From Scolanthus callimorphus (Eukaryota; Cnidaria; Anthozoa; Actiniaria; Edwardsiidae), in the NCBI GenBank assembly GCA_033964015.1, contig CM066916.1:16408501-16472500 (forward strand): DNA of 64,000 nucleotides. The letters run 5' to 3'. Made by a program: the position numbers and the translations under genes. The notes under the pieces are model-generated. The model saw only the letters and a list, made by a program, of their open reading frames with translations. It was not told the DNA's origin and made no database searches. Shown in pieces: positions 21,041 to 34,734 of this stretch; within the stretch, counting starts at the first letter, position 1, and each line of letters opens with the position of its first letter.

Positions 21041-24000
21041 ATGTCCAGCAAGGGTAAGAAAGGTAGCAAGAAGAAGGCACAGAGGGCGACCTCGAATGTG
21101 TTTGCCATGTTTGAGCAGTCCCAGATCCAGGAATACAAGGAGGCGTTCAACATGATAGACCAGAACAGAGACGGATTCATCGACAAGAACGACCTGAAGG
21201 CCATCTTCGACTCGCTCGGTAAACTCGTCAACGACACGTATGTTGAAGATATGTTGAACGAGGCGACGGGGCCGGTCAACTTCACCATGTTTTTAACCCT
21301 ATTCGGAGACAAGATTTCTGGCACAGATCCCGAGGACGTAATAAGGAACGCCTTCGCAAGCTTTGATCTGGAAGGGAAGGGCTCAATCGATGAGGACAAA
21401 CTCAAGCGATTGTGTATGGGCATGGGTGATAGGTAAGTCGGAGTCCTTGAAAATCTTTGAGTTATTGTTTGTTTATTTGTGAGTTAGCTTTCTTGCTCTC
21501 CTTGGCCTCCAAGGAAGAGGGTGTCTTTACTACCATTCAATTATCACTGCAGGTTTCTCTCCCAGCGGGGTACAGATCCCTTTTCTTATTCTGTACCTCA
21601 TGTCGCGGGCAAGAGAGGCGACTTAAAATTCACTCAAATGTAACTCAACTCATGTCAACTTACACAAATTCTTATACAAAAGTTCCTAGATTGTAAAGAG
21701 TCTTTTATCTCTAAGGCTTTCTTACATTGTTATTAAAAACTAATTATCGCAAATGAGAAGAGCGTTTTAGATCGCCTCAGTCGTACAAATAGAAAGTACA
21801 AGGCGATACGTTACGAAAACGCTTGATTAGAAATAAAGCCCTGTCGTTCTGAATATTAAACTCTTAAGTACCGAATCAAAAGGAAGTAAAAAAATATATC
21901 CATGACTTACTTTTCTATAATTAGTTAAAACTATATCTGTCATTAGGGTTATTAGGCGTAGGTCACACTGTGTTTTTGACTTTGCTTTTGTCATCGATTT
22001 CTTCTCCAAAAACTTCCTAACAGCCATGATTTGAATTGATTTGATTTGATTCGCCCTCCTCAAGATTTTCAGAAAGTTAAATCAATGTTGCACTACAAAT
22101 ATATCTACCCTCTTGACCTGTTAACTGATCTAGTAATAGAGTAAATGTTTCGCGTCAATTAGCAAGAAGTGAGGGAAAATTCTGCGGGTCATGCAAATGA
22201 TTTCTTATTATGTACATCTTTGTCCGGGGGAACAAGGCATGCGGCACATATTTGAAAACTAAATAACTTAAACAATATAGAACTCTAGCATTTTTCAAAT
22301 ACAATGAATTAAAAGCAGTGTGAGGTCTGAACGTTTGAAGTTTGCATATATTACTTTGGGTCACTCAGGGTATCTTAATCACATGTGCACGAATTAAAAA
22401 CATTGATATATGCTCTTTTTATTATACAAAAAGAACACATAAATGAAAATCAACTTTCTAGTTATATGGACGTTCGATTCTTGATTAATTTTAACATAAT
22501 TCCAGCGAGTAATAGTTGGAAATCTCAAACAAAAAGGCAAACAGATATTTTGGTCATGGGGTTTTCGCGTGAGCGACCATACACACTAAGTTTATCCGTG
22601 CATCTTATTACCCTTCATATGGTTTTGTGGTTTGCATTGCTGTTAAAAAGAAAGCCTTTTGTACGGAAATGAATAGCCTATGACTCAAGAAAAGCTTCTA
22701 AATTAAACTTTTGAAAGTTAAATCAGGCTTTTATGTTGGCTCCTTGAACATATTAGCACTTCACTGAAGCACATGAATTTGGCGACGTCTTCGTTGTTCG
22801 AGTGTCTAAGACCTGATTAGTATTATCAAAGTTAGATCGCGCTCGTTTTGTAGTTGACTCTGCCTTTGCTACACGCAGAAAAGAACATATCTAGATTGTT
22901 ATGGAAGACGTTTAATGAATGATAAAGGAGAACGAGATTGTCTAGAATTAGACAAAAACAGAATGGAACATACAAACGGAGGCACAGTCGCGAATGCACT
23001 CTAAAAGAACCCCGTAATCCAAGTTCTGACCTCGAATCTTAAATTTGTATAGTTGTTCTTAAATTTGTATAGTTGTTGCTAAATAACTGGGCACAAAGGA
23101 GACCAGAACACGGAAACATTGACACTAAAAAGAACGATACACTTTGGAAAACATCACGAAATAACTAAATATCGTAAAAATATGGGTGTGTAAAAAATTA
23201 TAGGCGGAGTGGTCATGGCTAAAACCGCATAATTTTTAAAAAAATTCCATGCGAAAAAGATGTAAACCCTTGCATGGCATTTATGAAAAAGGTACGACAT
23301 ACGTTTCGATATAATTCACAATCCATTGGAAAATATAAAAGAACCGAATAAATTGGAGAGCCAAGAAAAGAAACAGAAACGATAACACGCGCGATCAACT
23401 ACATTATGCAGAGCACCCAACAGTAAAATATCTGTTTGGAGGTCGACCTCTCGATAGCTTTGAGCTTTCCCAATTTTTATTCGCGATGTTTCCTCTGCAT
23501 TGTGTCTCCTATGCTTTTTAAAACGACATAAAACATAGAATTTGCTAACTGTTTGGCAAACTACAGATAAAAGAGGTCGCCTAGAATTTTCGGACACCAA
23601 TTTCTGCATGGCATTTTCGGAAAACCTGGTTTGATCCCTAAGCATTTTGTGATCCTTAGAATCTTGGGCCAGCAACCAGAACAGATAAACATACTATAGG
23701 GAATAAAAATCTACCCCTGTCTGTAGTTTTGGTGTACAATACTCCTAAAAATACCATTTCAAGATGTTTCTCGTTCGGTGCTCCTACAATGACATTGCGT
23801 AGTATACGGTAAAGTTTCCGATCTAAAAAGATATTCATTTAAAAAAAAACAGAGGATTTTTTTACATGTTACCGGTTAGATAGAAAATATGGATAACCTA
23901 GTCAAAACAAATCAAGTTTCATGGGAAATTTAAATAACATTCAATGACAGGTGTCAGAAATCGCTAATAAAAAGATAAAATAGTATTTGATGTTACGAGA

Positions 24001-27000
24001 AAAATCTGTAGCACTTGTGAAACAATTTGAGGAGAAAGAAAGGTTGATGGTCTACTCTTACGGAACACATTTTACATTTAGTACATTTACCAATTGAAGT
24101 ACAAAGTTATCACATTCAGGAGCCAAGATATCGCCGACAGATGTAAATAAATGATTGATACACACCGATAACAGTTCAGGCAATAATCGAGCCAGTATTA
24201 TCCAACAGACACACAGCATCAAATTCAAAAATTGATCGAGAAAAATTGAATAATCATCTGTTAGATTATAAAACGTGCAGTTTCTAATCGGCATTTTTTA
24301 TGTTACCTTTAAACTTTATACTGTAATGATAGTAATGATCTTATTGTGACTATATGTTGACATCGAAGGCAGAAGTTGTTTTTTCGCCATAATCTTGCAA
24401 TCTGTTTCATAGTATATATTTTGTTTTCAACCCTTTCACTCTGGCATTTTAGAACATTGTTTCGTGAACCGAGACTCGTTCAGTATATGCCATTGATAAA
24501 ATTATGCTACCTTTGATTCGTTCTTTGTTTCCTATTAATTGATGGCAAGTCTTCACTAGATTTCCCCAGACTGTGCAGCACGTGTACCAGAGGTTTGATG
24601 TTTTGTGATTACGAGCTCACGGATGTCTTTAGAGACACGTATGTACGTCATCGACTGTATTTCAACTAAGTATTATGCGAAGCTCGAGTAGTATCCGGAG
24701 AAATGGTGAAACTTCAAGCTGAATAAAGTGAGACAGAAATTGCGAATAACCCTCTAGAAAATCAGCAGGGATGCTTAGACAGTGTTTTGAGTGTCAAGCA
24801 TTCAATGGTTTAAGTTGTCGGTGCTATTCTAAAAGACTACAAACGCTAATATGTCTCCTTTTAGTGTCAAGTCTATATTGTAGCCTATGTCTGAGAAACA
24901 GAATATCGAGTGTCCCTCGCATCTCATTAAATACTACCATCCATGAAGTGTGACGATTTTTTCGCGTTAGTTTGTTTCAAACGTGCACGTTTTGTCGAGA
25001 AGCTGTAACAGTCGCGTTTCTCGCTCGCTGATTGGCTGCAGTTTTGACCGTTATTTTTCAGCCAATCAGAGAGCGAGAGCGAGAAACTACATTTCGACAA
25101 AACGTGCACGTTTGAAAAGTAAACATTCGCTAAAAAATCCGTCATCGACTTCATGGATGGATACAAATGATCGTATAAACAATAGAACCCAAGATGGCCG
25201 ACGGGATCATTTAAAGACAAACTGCCCCAGCATACAACCACTAGACACTACGAGGTGAATCTAGCCTTAGATTCTACCAAGAGTCAGTCCATTACTGAGA
25301 GTGAGAATATTGTATTAGTGTTGTCCCCATCAGCGTCAGAAAAGTGTCTATTTTTAGTAGCATATGTTCATTGTTTTCTGTGCGTCTGTTTGCTTGGTTA
25401 GTTTCCCGCTAGTAGCCGAAGACTGAAACATAGAACTTCCAGCTGTTTTTGCTGAAGTCATTCGTATGGCTTGGGGTGCTTTTATTATAATGAATTCTCT
25501 ATCAATTTTATGGGAGAATGTGTTCCTAAAAATAGACACTACTCTCACCCTGTGAGAGGAGGGACCTAATAATGGATGCTTCTTACTCTTGGTTATTAGG
25601 ACTCTTGATTCTACCGGACTTCAGTAAAACCCCGCATATAAGAACCTGGATTTTAAGAACCTGTTAGGCTAGAATTATCCATGTGAACCCCATGTTTCCT
25701 TGTATTTTCAAATCAAATAAGAACTTTAAAAAAAAATTCTATTTTAGGCTAAAATTCTAGGTTCTTATACGCGGGTTTTTACTGTATCATACGTACCTGT
25801 TTGTAAGTGCACGATCTGGACTCTCACGGCTGTTGGCTGTGACCGCAGTGTTGCGGACAGATCAGATATATTGCTAGGCAAAGTTTTACCGTTTCCATAG
25901 TGGACACGGGTTCCCATTGCAGACGTAGTAACTTTAGTGATTTCAGTTATATCCTCTGGTCTTGGGCGTTGCCTTTTCAGCTATCGATTTTGTGGGATCA
26001 TATGCGATCATAAACAATCTCAGGTGACCTTGAGTAATCTGTGGCGACCTTAGGGAAATCGGTCGCGCTTTAGCCGACCGTACGTACCACCCGAAGTGGG
26101 GCTGTAGATACCTTGCCAGTCTTTGTTGCAGACTTGTGATGTTTCGAGGTACGCTGTTTCGTTGACCCTATAAAGTAGGGAGAAATGTCACGAGAACAGC
26201 AACATAATCCCCATTCAGAGCAGACATTGCGACCAGTGGTGGCCGATGGCGACACGATTTAGGGTTTCGCAAGCACAATGTTAACCTAGTCGCCAAATGG
26301 CGACTTTCCTTTCAAATCTGCAGGTTTTTAAAGAAATGCCCTTCTCAAAATTATCTGTCAGCAGCATTACTGCGGTAGAAAAAGATGGCGCAAAAAATGT
26401 TCATTAGTCGGGCCCTGCATTTAATGGGCTTCAGCATTCTATGGGGTGAAATACCTAAAAATAAATCGTTGTGTTTGTCTCGAAAATCACAATATTTCAG
26501 ATTTTTATGAAAAAGTTATTTTGGCTCTATCATCGCACCCTCCCGTCATCTTATAATGGATCGACGAAACAACAACGTTTTTGTTATTATAAACATTATG
26601 GTTATATTGGTTTACAATATGGTTTACAATATGAAAAGCTCATCGAAATGCTAAGCTTCGATTTTGTGCCGCATTAGTTTGGGAGTAATTTATGCTAATA
26701 ATATGTTAATTGTATGGTAAATACTAACAGTGAAAACTAGAACAATATACTTCTTTATGTATAAAAGAAATACAATTATGGGGTGTTGTGTTCAAACAGG
26801 AGAGCTCTATCTTGTTTTTACGCCTTAGACTCGGAGCCATTCTCGTCACCTCGCGGGGGATGCTCTGTTGACAGCCAATTTTGATACAGAGCCGTTGAGA
26901 GAAACAACTTTCTGCGCATACCCCAACGTTTAAAATCAGCCAATCAGCGAAGGCCCTCAATTGGATGTCCCCAAAGCCTCCCCCGCGAGCATGATACGAG

Positions 27001-27460
27001 CCGGGGAGCTCTGGGTACGAGAATGACACGGAGCTGTGCATTCTCGTTCCCAGAGCTCCCCAGCTCGTCTGCTCGCAGGGGAGGCTCTGGGGACATCCAC
27101 TTGAGGGCCGTCACTGATTGGTTGATTTTGAGTGTTGGAGCATACGCTGAAAGGTCTTTCTCTCAGCGGCTCTGTATTAAATCTCGCGCATGCGTCAGTG
27201 GCTGTCACCAGAGTCTCCCCCGCGAGGTTACGAGCCAGGGAGCTCTGGGTTCGAGAATGGGAGCTGTGATGATAGACGATCTGCTCCTGGGCATGCGCAG
27301 GTGTACTCAATTGCTGTTGACTGACTTGCACGGGTCTATTTTCAGATTCACAGACGAGGAATGGGAGATGATGATGGATGACTGCCCAACAAACAAGAAA
27401 GGGGATATTCTCTACAAGGATTTCGTCCATCTCATCAAATATGGTCCTAAAGAGGATTAG
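21041..27460 (+). CDS. Myosin regulatory light chain, two exons (168 aa)
   Basis: Exons 21041-21432 and 27346-27460 join across a 5.9-kb intron (GTAAGT..TTTCAG, phase 2) to give 168 residues plus TAG, the usual length. The N-terminus is basic and has the myosin light chain kinase site RATSN (T17/S18) just before VFAMF. EF-hand 1 has an intact calcium/magnesium loop ([12 protein letters not shown], residues 40-51); later EF-hands are degenerate, as usual in the family. [16 protein letters not shown] and the C-terminal [10 protein letters not shown] block are typical of non-muscle/smooth-muscle type regulatory chains. The protein binds the myosin II neck and regulates contractility through phosphorylation. 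The intron carries several MITEs. ATTAAA at 27643 is a possible poly(A) signal. Confidence 0.95.
24937..25160. repeat. MITE with CCATCCATGAAGT inverted ends
   Basis: CCATCCATGAAGTGTGACG is mirrored by CGTCATCGACTTCATGGATGG-type sequence at the right. Inner arms contain AAACGTGCACGTTTTGTCGA and its inverse around CTGATTGGCTG/CAGCCAATCAG. It lies in the light-chain intron. Confidence 0.75.
25622..25784. repeat. Tc1/pogo-type MITE (CAGTAAAA ends)
   Basis: CAGTAAAACCCCGCATATAAG at the left is mirrored by CTTATACGCGGGTTTTTACTG at the right. TA follows the right end and TT precedes the left. The interior is AT-rich with no ORF. It lies in the light-chain intron. Confidence 0.7.
26831..27026. repeat. 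MITE copy 1 (CATTCTCG..CGAGAATG family)
   Basis: The right end reads GAGCTCTGGGTACGAGAATG and the left end carries CATTCTCGTCACCTCGCGG. The interior has CAGCCAATCAG-type boxes. A second copy in the opposite orientation follows after a few bases. Confidence 0.65.
27039..27259. repeat. MITE copy 2, inverted relative to copy 1
   Basis: Begins CATTCTCGTTCCCAGAGCTC and ends GAGCTCTGGGTTCGAGAATG. It ends 86 bp before light-chain exon 2 and lies close to the likely branch-point region of that intron. Confidence 0.7.
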
Positions 27461-29441
27461 ACCCACAGGATATAGTACCACAATGTGCCACCTATAAACA
27501 AACTCAAATGACATTCTAAACAACGATATCGGAGAGACACAAGTCGAAAGACATCAATTTTATAAAAACAAAACAAAAAAGACTTGTTCAATTCAAATAC
27601 TGGCTTTGATTGTGTCAACATGTTCCATCGATCTTGTAAATGTCGATTAAATGTTATTATATTTTTCACGTGCACTGATCTAGTCCCTATAGCTGTGTTC
27701 AACTAAGAATTTGGGTCTGCGAGGACCGTTGCCGTGCTCCCAGGCGGATCCCGGCCTTTCTAATTTCTCAGGCTAACACGATTATTGTACAAGGTCCACA
27801 AATTATACCATCAATTATATTTGATATTAGTATCATTATTAAAGAAGTTTTCAACACATGTGGTCCTGCACTCTTGACTCATTCCACAATTCCTTTGTTC
27901 TGTTTAATACAGTCCTTTTGAAATCGCACCAACACCGTTTTTTTTTTTTTTTCAAGAATCTCAGCAAAAATTAATGACGCAGGGAGTACCACGTTCACTT
28001 TCATTCGGAAGCGTTCATGTTTCACGAGCCAAACTTGAAAATATGCGCACTTATAGTGGAATAAAAAGGGGTTGGGTAGTAATCCACGTTCAGCGGGGAA
28101 GAATAATCTTCAACAAAGAAGTAAAGAACATATTTATCTTATTCTCCATAAGCTCTCGAAATTTTACAATGGAGATTAAAATTACCATGAGATCATGTTC
28201 ATTATTTCTCAAGGAATTTCTTGTTAATGTCTAATTTAGACAAAGTGCTGAAAATTATCAATCCAGTTATAGCCGTCATGTTGGAAATCGAGACGTGGCA
28301 AAAAATGAAGTTTCTGCTTTGTAACGTCATTTGAAATTTAGCAAAAAAGAACAAAAACCCTTTGATGTAGGAAATAATTATTTTATAGTGTCTCCACTCT
28401 GAGAGATTAAAAAAAAAACTAGAAATGTCTATAACTTCGGTCCCTTTTAACGGATTGCCCTGAAACTTGGGATTATTGCTTATTGCCTGTGGGCTCTTCG
28501 AATGGAAGATATTACTTAAAGATATTAGAATTATATTTACGTTATAAACCCGTTTTATTTTTGACGTTTTTGACGTCGCCGGATTTCACCTTTTTCTTGC
28601 TCAAAATTGGTTTTCTGACTGTCAATGTGATCTTTTCCGTGATATGGATAGATTTTAACTTGGACGCCTGTATCAAAAGTTGAAGATTTCGTGACGTCAC
28701 GATCAGGTCACGATGCGCCCACCTATATACAAACGAATTAATGTGCACCATTTTGTTCAGTAATTGTATGGAGGCACCACTTACCAGTTCTCTAAACGAC
28801 TGCATCAACACAATTTTATAGGAATAGTGGATATGAACATTTCTGACATGCTGGATATCAATGTCATAAAGAAAAAAACTGAGCGCTCAAAATACGTGAC
28901 TGGTGTTGCGGCCAGTTTTATTCCTTCCGGTAATACGTAAAGTATTTGAAAGCATTCTCTATAACCAGCTAATTGATTATTGAGAAGTAGATATTATTAT
29001 CAGAACATCTATTTGGCTTTAAGGGCTGACCATTTGAAAAAAGAAGTGCAAAATGGAGACTAAAACCCTTCTTTCTTATTGGAAAAATATTTCTCACCGC
29101 ATAACAACAGTATAAAAAATCTTCCACGGAACAAAAAAGCCCCCCTTGTCCCTCTCCGTTTCGCATGGTTGCAGATGGTGACCACTCTATGGTTAAAACA
29201 CTTGCACTGAAGACTCATGCACCATGGTACACCTATTTTTAGCACTTTGACGTGAAGAAATTTAAAAAAAGCATTAGATGTATCGATTCAATGTGCTAAA
29301 CGTGACAAAATTAGGGTTTTTGATAAATGAACAGATAGGAACTATAGTGATACTGAGATTTTCATCATTCTGTGAGAGCACTAAACGCCAAAGGGCTTAT
29401 ATTTCACGAACAATGGTCGTATCTTTGCAAGTGATACCTCA
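27461..29441. other. Intergenic, no gene seen
   Basis: AT-rich sequence with short open frames only. A palindromic CGTGACGTCACG occurs at about 28690-28701. No coding exon could be supported. Confidence 0.4.
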
Positions 29442-29728
29442 TTTTACAGCTGTTTTGAGTATTCTGCGAACTCTCGCGTTCCACTTCCAATGGCGATCTG
29501 GCTTCCGTCAATCAAACTCTCGGGCCCAATTTGAGTCTTAGCCGACCGTAAGTTACGCCATTTGTTTAGACAAATATAGTAAAAGATGCTGTGTGTTGGG
29601 ACATTTCACTAGGATGGCGAATAACTGAATTCTATGTATTCCAAAGTTTGATTGACGGAAGCCAGAAAGCAGTTTGAGGGTTGGAAATCGATCACGAGAG
29701 TTCGCAGAATACTCAAAACAGCAGTAAA
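29442..29728. repeat. MITE, copy A of the GGCTTCCGTCAATCAAA family
   Basis: TTTACAGCTGTTTTGAGTAT is mirrored by the right arm ending CAAAACAGCAGTAAA. Inner arms carry GGCTTCCGTCAATCAAAC and GTTTGATTGACGGAAGCC, plus TCTGCGAACTCTCG and its inverse. Relatives are at 46407-46714 and 57061-57342. Confidence 0.78.
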
Positions 29729-30639
29729 GCTTATGTCCTTGTATAAAACTTTGATTAATTTTACAAAACCCAGATATTTTATGGAGTTCCCTTCCAGGTG
29801 CATCAGTTCAACTGTTTAGAGTTCCACCCTCACGAATATTCGCTATTTTCTTTCATTGACACCATATTAGCGCTGACTAAGATGTGTTCTAAAAAACCGT
29901 GTCGGGAGTTTGGAAATTCGATCTCCTTTTCAAGTTATGATTTTTTAAAGAATTTTTCATACATTCTTTATAAAAAAACTAGCAGACACACAGAATTGGC
30001 TCTAAAATCGGCTCTTTTTAAAATTTCAAAAATCCCCAACAGGGTTTTTAGAACACATCTAAGCCCATGGTAAAATGCTGTTAAAGAACGAAAGCATCGT
30101 AAATCCGCGTGCGTGGAGCTCTTAAAACGTGGCCCGATCCGTGGGAAAAGGAAACTCCCTAAAAAAAAATGTGTTTACTAGAAGTAATCATATTAAAGAA
30201 ATAAAGTTTTCATAGTCGAGGAGAAGAAATAAGCTTTAAAATGAAGTATCACTTGTCAAGATGCGACTTTTTTTCTCTCGAAATGATGGCATTCTAGCGA
30301 AAATTAACAGACAAAGGTAGGCCGTAACCTTAAGTAAACATTATCGGCCGGGTGGTCAGGAGCTAAGGAATTACATGCTCAGAAATTGTGTGATTTAATG
30401 CTTCTATATTTATAGAGCTCTGTGAAAACTATTTCAGGGAGGGAGCTCTATTGAGCTTGCGGGCTACAGTTTTACAACAAATTTAGGCTTTCGCTTCGAT
30501 ATGGGTAGTAGCCACGTTCTGCACTTGGAATGACGGACGCCAAAAACGTTTCGTCGGTTGGCAAATCAAAGTCTTCTATCAAAGCCAATTTTCTAAACTC
30601 ATATTAGTCTCTGCCATTTCGTTTTCTCTTTCATCATTT

Positions 30640-30865
30640 GTCATCACTGACTTAATGTTGTTTTTTTCTCCTATGTTCTCTTGATTGCATTTATTATGTT
30701 GTGTTGTGTTCAATTTTCATTTAATCATGCCCTGCTGCCTAGCTCGATAAGCTTTTGAGTTATTTTCTAGGCAGCATCACATCAAGCTCATGCTTTTTGT
30801 TTTTCATTTTTATACAATGTTCAGTGTCATATGTAAATAAAGATGTTTTGTTGTTGTTGTTGAAT
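30640..30865 (+). repeat. Candidate 3' end of a LINE with GTT repeat tail
   Basis: A stretch with CCTGCTGCCTAGCTCGATAA and ATGTAAATAAAGATG ends in (GTT)4, like the short microsatellite tails of CR1/L2-type LINEs. There is no coding sequence. Confidence 0.4.
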
Positions 30866-32119
30866 ACTTTGGCGGTCGCTTGTGTGAAATTCCTCAGCCT
30901 TGTTAAAACCACACTAAAAAGTGCGGTTAAATGTAATGGTTCTACACAATCGCATCAGCTAAGTTATAAATTACAAATCCTTATACATTACAAGCTTTGG
31001 TTTGGTATCAAATACCGATTGAACGCTAAATAACATGGCGGCGTTTCATGAATCGCTTATTCAGGCTACTTAAGCGCCATTTTGCAATAGAACATCACAC
31101 TCGCATCAACGAAAGTTATAAATTATAAATCCTTATATTACAAATACTTATATTTGTCAGCGTTGAACAGTTGTAACAAGAAAGCTTGGAAGCATTGTAT
31201 ACAGCTTTCCTGGGCTAATTCAAGACTCAGGCTTATGGCTATCGTCTTTCGAAAACAAGTCCTGTCAATCATCGCAAATGAATCCTGTCAATCATTTCCT
31301 CTTGACTGAGTTTCCGAGGGATAAGATAGTTTTCGGAGATTGTTCGCACATATCCGAAGTTTGTGCGACGTTACGTTTCAGTGAACGTCTCCAGGGAGTC
31401 GTTAACTAACCGCCAATCAGGTGCCTCTAAGACAACTCATGAATGTTTAATAGATTCGAGTTAATGAGCTAGAGAATGTCCCTAAACGTATATCAATTCT
31501 GCCCCATGTTGTATAACACAGAAAATTCATCAGATTTATCTAAAATATGTAAGTTATTTAAAATCATCGGAGTTGTTTTGATAATTATCATATTTTACTA
31601 ATATTATTGAAATGAAAAACAAAGCTGCGTAAATTAAAGAAGTTAACAACTTAGGGCCGGTTCACGCTAGCGGCATAAGATCATTAGCATATCAACAAGA
31701 AAACCAGGTTTTTGTCGTTCAAAACGCGAAAAAATAACAGAAATAACGATATGTTACTGCTGCAGTAAAGCAATGTTGGCAGTATTTCTATACGCGTTTC
31801 CGTTTGACAGCGTCGTTATGTACCTAGCGTGTACCGACCTTAATTAAAGATCAACATGCACGCAGGATAACAAAATCTTATCGATAAATAAATTGGATTG
31901 ATGTTTTACCAATTGTGCACAACTAATATTTCTAACGATAACACTAGCATTCTACATCCGTTTTCAAAAGGTTAAATATAACATTTCATCCAATTTCAGA
32001 TGAACACCAAAGGTACTCCCAGAAGCACGCGTTCTTTTGCGGTACAAAAACGTGATCGTGACATTGCTGCGTGAAGCGCGTGACACGTGAAACCATTTCG
32101 CGATATCATTGTTTTATAG
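30866..32119. other. Intergenic, no gene seen
   Basis: AT-rich DNA with no supported exon, inverted-repeat element or RNA gene. Confidence 0.35.
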
Positions 32120-32690
32120 AATAGAAACTTTATTAAAATGTCAATAAAACCACCTAGCTGGGGAGAAATCTCCCTTACTAATACGGGGACATTATAAACA
32201 GAAAAATATTAAATAAATAAATAGATAAATACTAATAATTGATAAAAGCTATATAAGATAGATACTAAGAATTGGTAAAAACTATATACAATAATATTAC
32301 TAAATCATGTTTACGATAAAATATGGCTATGTACAATAAAAATTACTTTAAGAAGAGCACAGGCCGCAACTCCTACATCCATCATCGATAAGTTTGCTTA
32401 AGTCAAGTTCTCTAATATATTTTTTAAAACAGTTTAGTGATGCTACGTCTCTATATTTCTTGGGGAGTTTGCTCCATAACTTTGGGCCTAAAAATCTAAG
32501 AGAATGTTTACCGTAAGTTACAGAATTAAATCTTGGTAATGTGAAGTCGGATTGCCTTAGGTTGTAACCATTAGAATGTCTGCTAAAAATGTCGCATATA
32601 TAAGTGGGGCAAAGCTTGTGCGAGATCTTATTTTTAAATTTCGCCTAAGGCGCTGAAAGCCAGAGGAATCTTACATCGCGCTAGAAGATT
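32120..32690 (-). mobile_element. LINE remnant: ORF2 C-terminus and 3' region
   Basis: The minus strand encodes GYNLRQSDFTLPRFNSVTYG, then KLWSKLPKKYRDVASLNCF and a Cys-containing end (CRSCGLCSS) with a stop at 32348. This is the typical tail of a CR1/L2-type non-LTR ORF2. The 3' region (32120-32347) is rich in AATA repeats. Upstream frames are disrupted by stops. Confidence 0.65.
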
Positions 32691-32899
32691 CTTAGAAACT
32701 GATATTACGAGAGGAACGCCATCGAAGTGTAAATATGTCTAATGGCGTTAATTTGCTAAATGCTGTGAAATCGTCATGTTTGTGTTTGGCAAAGAGATTT
32801 TCGGCTTCTGTTAAGCGTCCGCATTTGACGAAAAAGCGACGGAAATCAATAAAGTATTTATCGACTCCTCCCAAAACACGTTTTTTTTTTACTACCTAT

Positions 32900-34240
32900 G
32901 GTAAATGTGCATGAGTCATATTCATATGCATCGCACGTCGAACTACGGATGTTTGGAAACCGTTAGTAAAGTTAGTTACCAATATATGCCATGAAACATA
33001 AAAGGATCGTGACAATATGCATGTGTTTGACTGAGTAGAGTTAAGAATCGAAAAGAGAAAGCCAAATCCGGATGTATTTACAAACTAATAAGCTTTCACA
33101 AAATGCACTTAAAAATTGCGACACGATAACGGCTATGCGATAAAAAGAACAGAAAAGCCGCCAGTATACACAAGAAAAACCTTCTGCTCTTGCGGTTAGT
33201 TTCCTGAAAAACGAACGATTAAATAATTGATGAGTTCTATTTCCTAAATATCTTTTGTTCTTGATGTAATGGCGGAGTGATCTGTTCATTCAATGATAAG
33301 TCACAACTTAAACTAAATGTGTCTTTTTTTTGGCAAGTTTTCATTTATGGTAATGATTGGAATCGACATTTAAAAGTTTGGGAAGCCATTCTGTAGCACG
33401 ACAACGCAACAGTGCAAATGGAATCGAGAATTCAATCTTTTTAAGGAGGCGAATAAGCAAATGCGATAGCATAAAGCGGTCGACAACACTGTGTTATTTC
33501 TTGATTTGAATCTAACATGATCTTAGTCCATTATCTTGTAAGCATAATGTGCCTAAGGGCAGGGCAACCGTACAAACGCGAAAAATCAAATTCCCAGCTA
33601 ACCAGGATTCACCCCAACCTTTCTAAGTGGTGCGATGAGCTACGCTTTTTATTTTCAATACATTCCAAGTTGAAGGTCGGACTCTGAAGATGATTTTGCC
33701 AATGAAAAGACAGTATCTATCAGCAGCAGTCTCTGATTTTTATGCCTTTTTATATCATAGTACAGGCGAAAGTTTCACCTTTGCGTACGCGCGTTTAAAA
33801 TGAATTGGAGAGGTTTTAACAAGTATTTATGTAAATCTTTTCCTGCTACTTCCCTTCAAAAGCTACATCTTCTGTTTTATACTTTAACAGCTTATTTTCT
33901 AAGTCGGCATTAAAACTGACCCTTAAAAGGTCGATAGGAAGAGTTCTGTAAACGGTGAAGTTCACAAAATAGTCAAAATAGGCAAGAAAAAATGATATCG
34001 CCAAGGTTTAGGAAATCCTCACATGTTATGCAAACCTGATCACGTGACGACTGTCAGTACAAGTGGATTGATAAGTCGAATCCAATTTGCTGCGGCACAG
34101 GACGAGAGTCGTGCCGGAATCACCTGTCAAATGGCCCAGGTTAGAGGATAAGGGGATGTGACAGAGCATTAAAAAACAATAACCACCCGCATATACGGCA
34201 TCACTTTCATCGCAAGAGCGTGAGAGGGCTATTATGGTTC
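32900..34240. other. Intergenic region upstream of the first orphan GPCR
   Basis: No supported coding exon or element. CGTATATGCGGGTGG-type palindromes are absent and only scattered A/T runs are seen. Confidence 0.35.
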
Positions 34241-34242
34241 AC

Positions 34243-34250
34243 TATAAATT
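34243..34250 (+). promoter_or_regulatory. Possible TATA box (TATAAATT)
   Basis: A TATA-like octamer about 490 bp upstream of the first GPCR ATG. If used, it would give a leader of about 460 nt. Weak evidence. Confidence 0.3.
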
Positions 34251-34734
34251 TATGTGCAGAGTTACTTCGCTGGCGTTGCTTGAGCAGGGTAGCTACGATC
34301 TGCTGGGAATTGAATTATTTAAGATTTTATGATGGTTCAATGAAAGATAAAGTTTATTGAGGTTTAAACTTCGGACATGACCACACTTGAGAAATTCTTA
34401 GCAAATTATTTACTTGGCAAAGCAGAATACGCCACGATTAGGGAACACGAAAAGGGAAGAATCAACTTCGCGTGCTTCACACACCTGAACGATCAACGCC
34501 CTCAGCCCAAAGAGCTACGTGGGGATTTAACAAGAGTCTAAAGGAAGTCCAAGAGTGCTGCCAGAAATATCAAAACGTCGGTAGCGACAGAAAGATAACA
34601 TCCCCTAAAGAGCTCAAAACGTGGGAGCGCGAGGTTTATGGTAAACTACTGCGCTGAAGCGATAAACGTCGTGCCAAGCTGAACAATCCCGTAGTGAAAA
34701 ATACAAAGAAAACAAGTCGAAGATCGAATGAAAG

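Noticed and set aside
26724..27523. Open frames of 105-188 codons on both strands
   Set aside because: They run through two inverted MITE copies and the end of the myosin light chain exon; the similarity between strands comes from the inverted repeats.
34472..34657. 61-codon frame upstream of the first GPCR
   Set aside because: It begins at GTG, not ATG, and no domain is visible; not supported as a uORF or gene.
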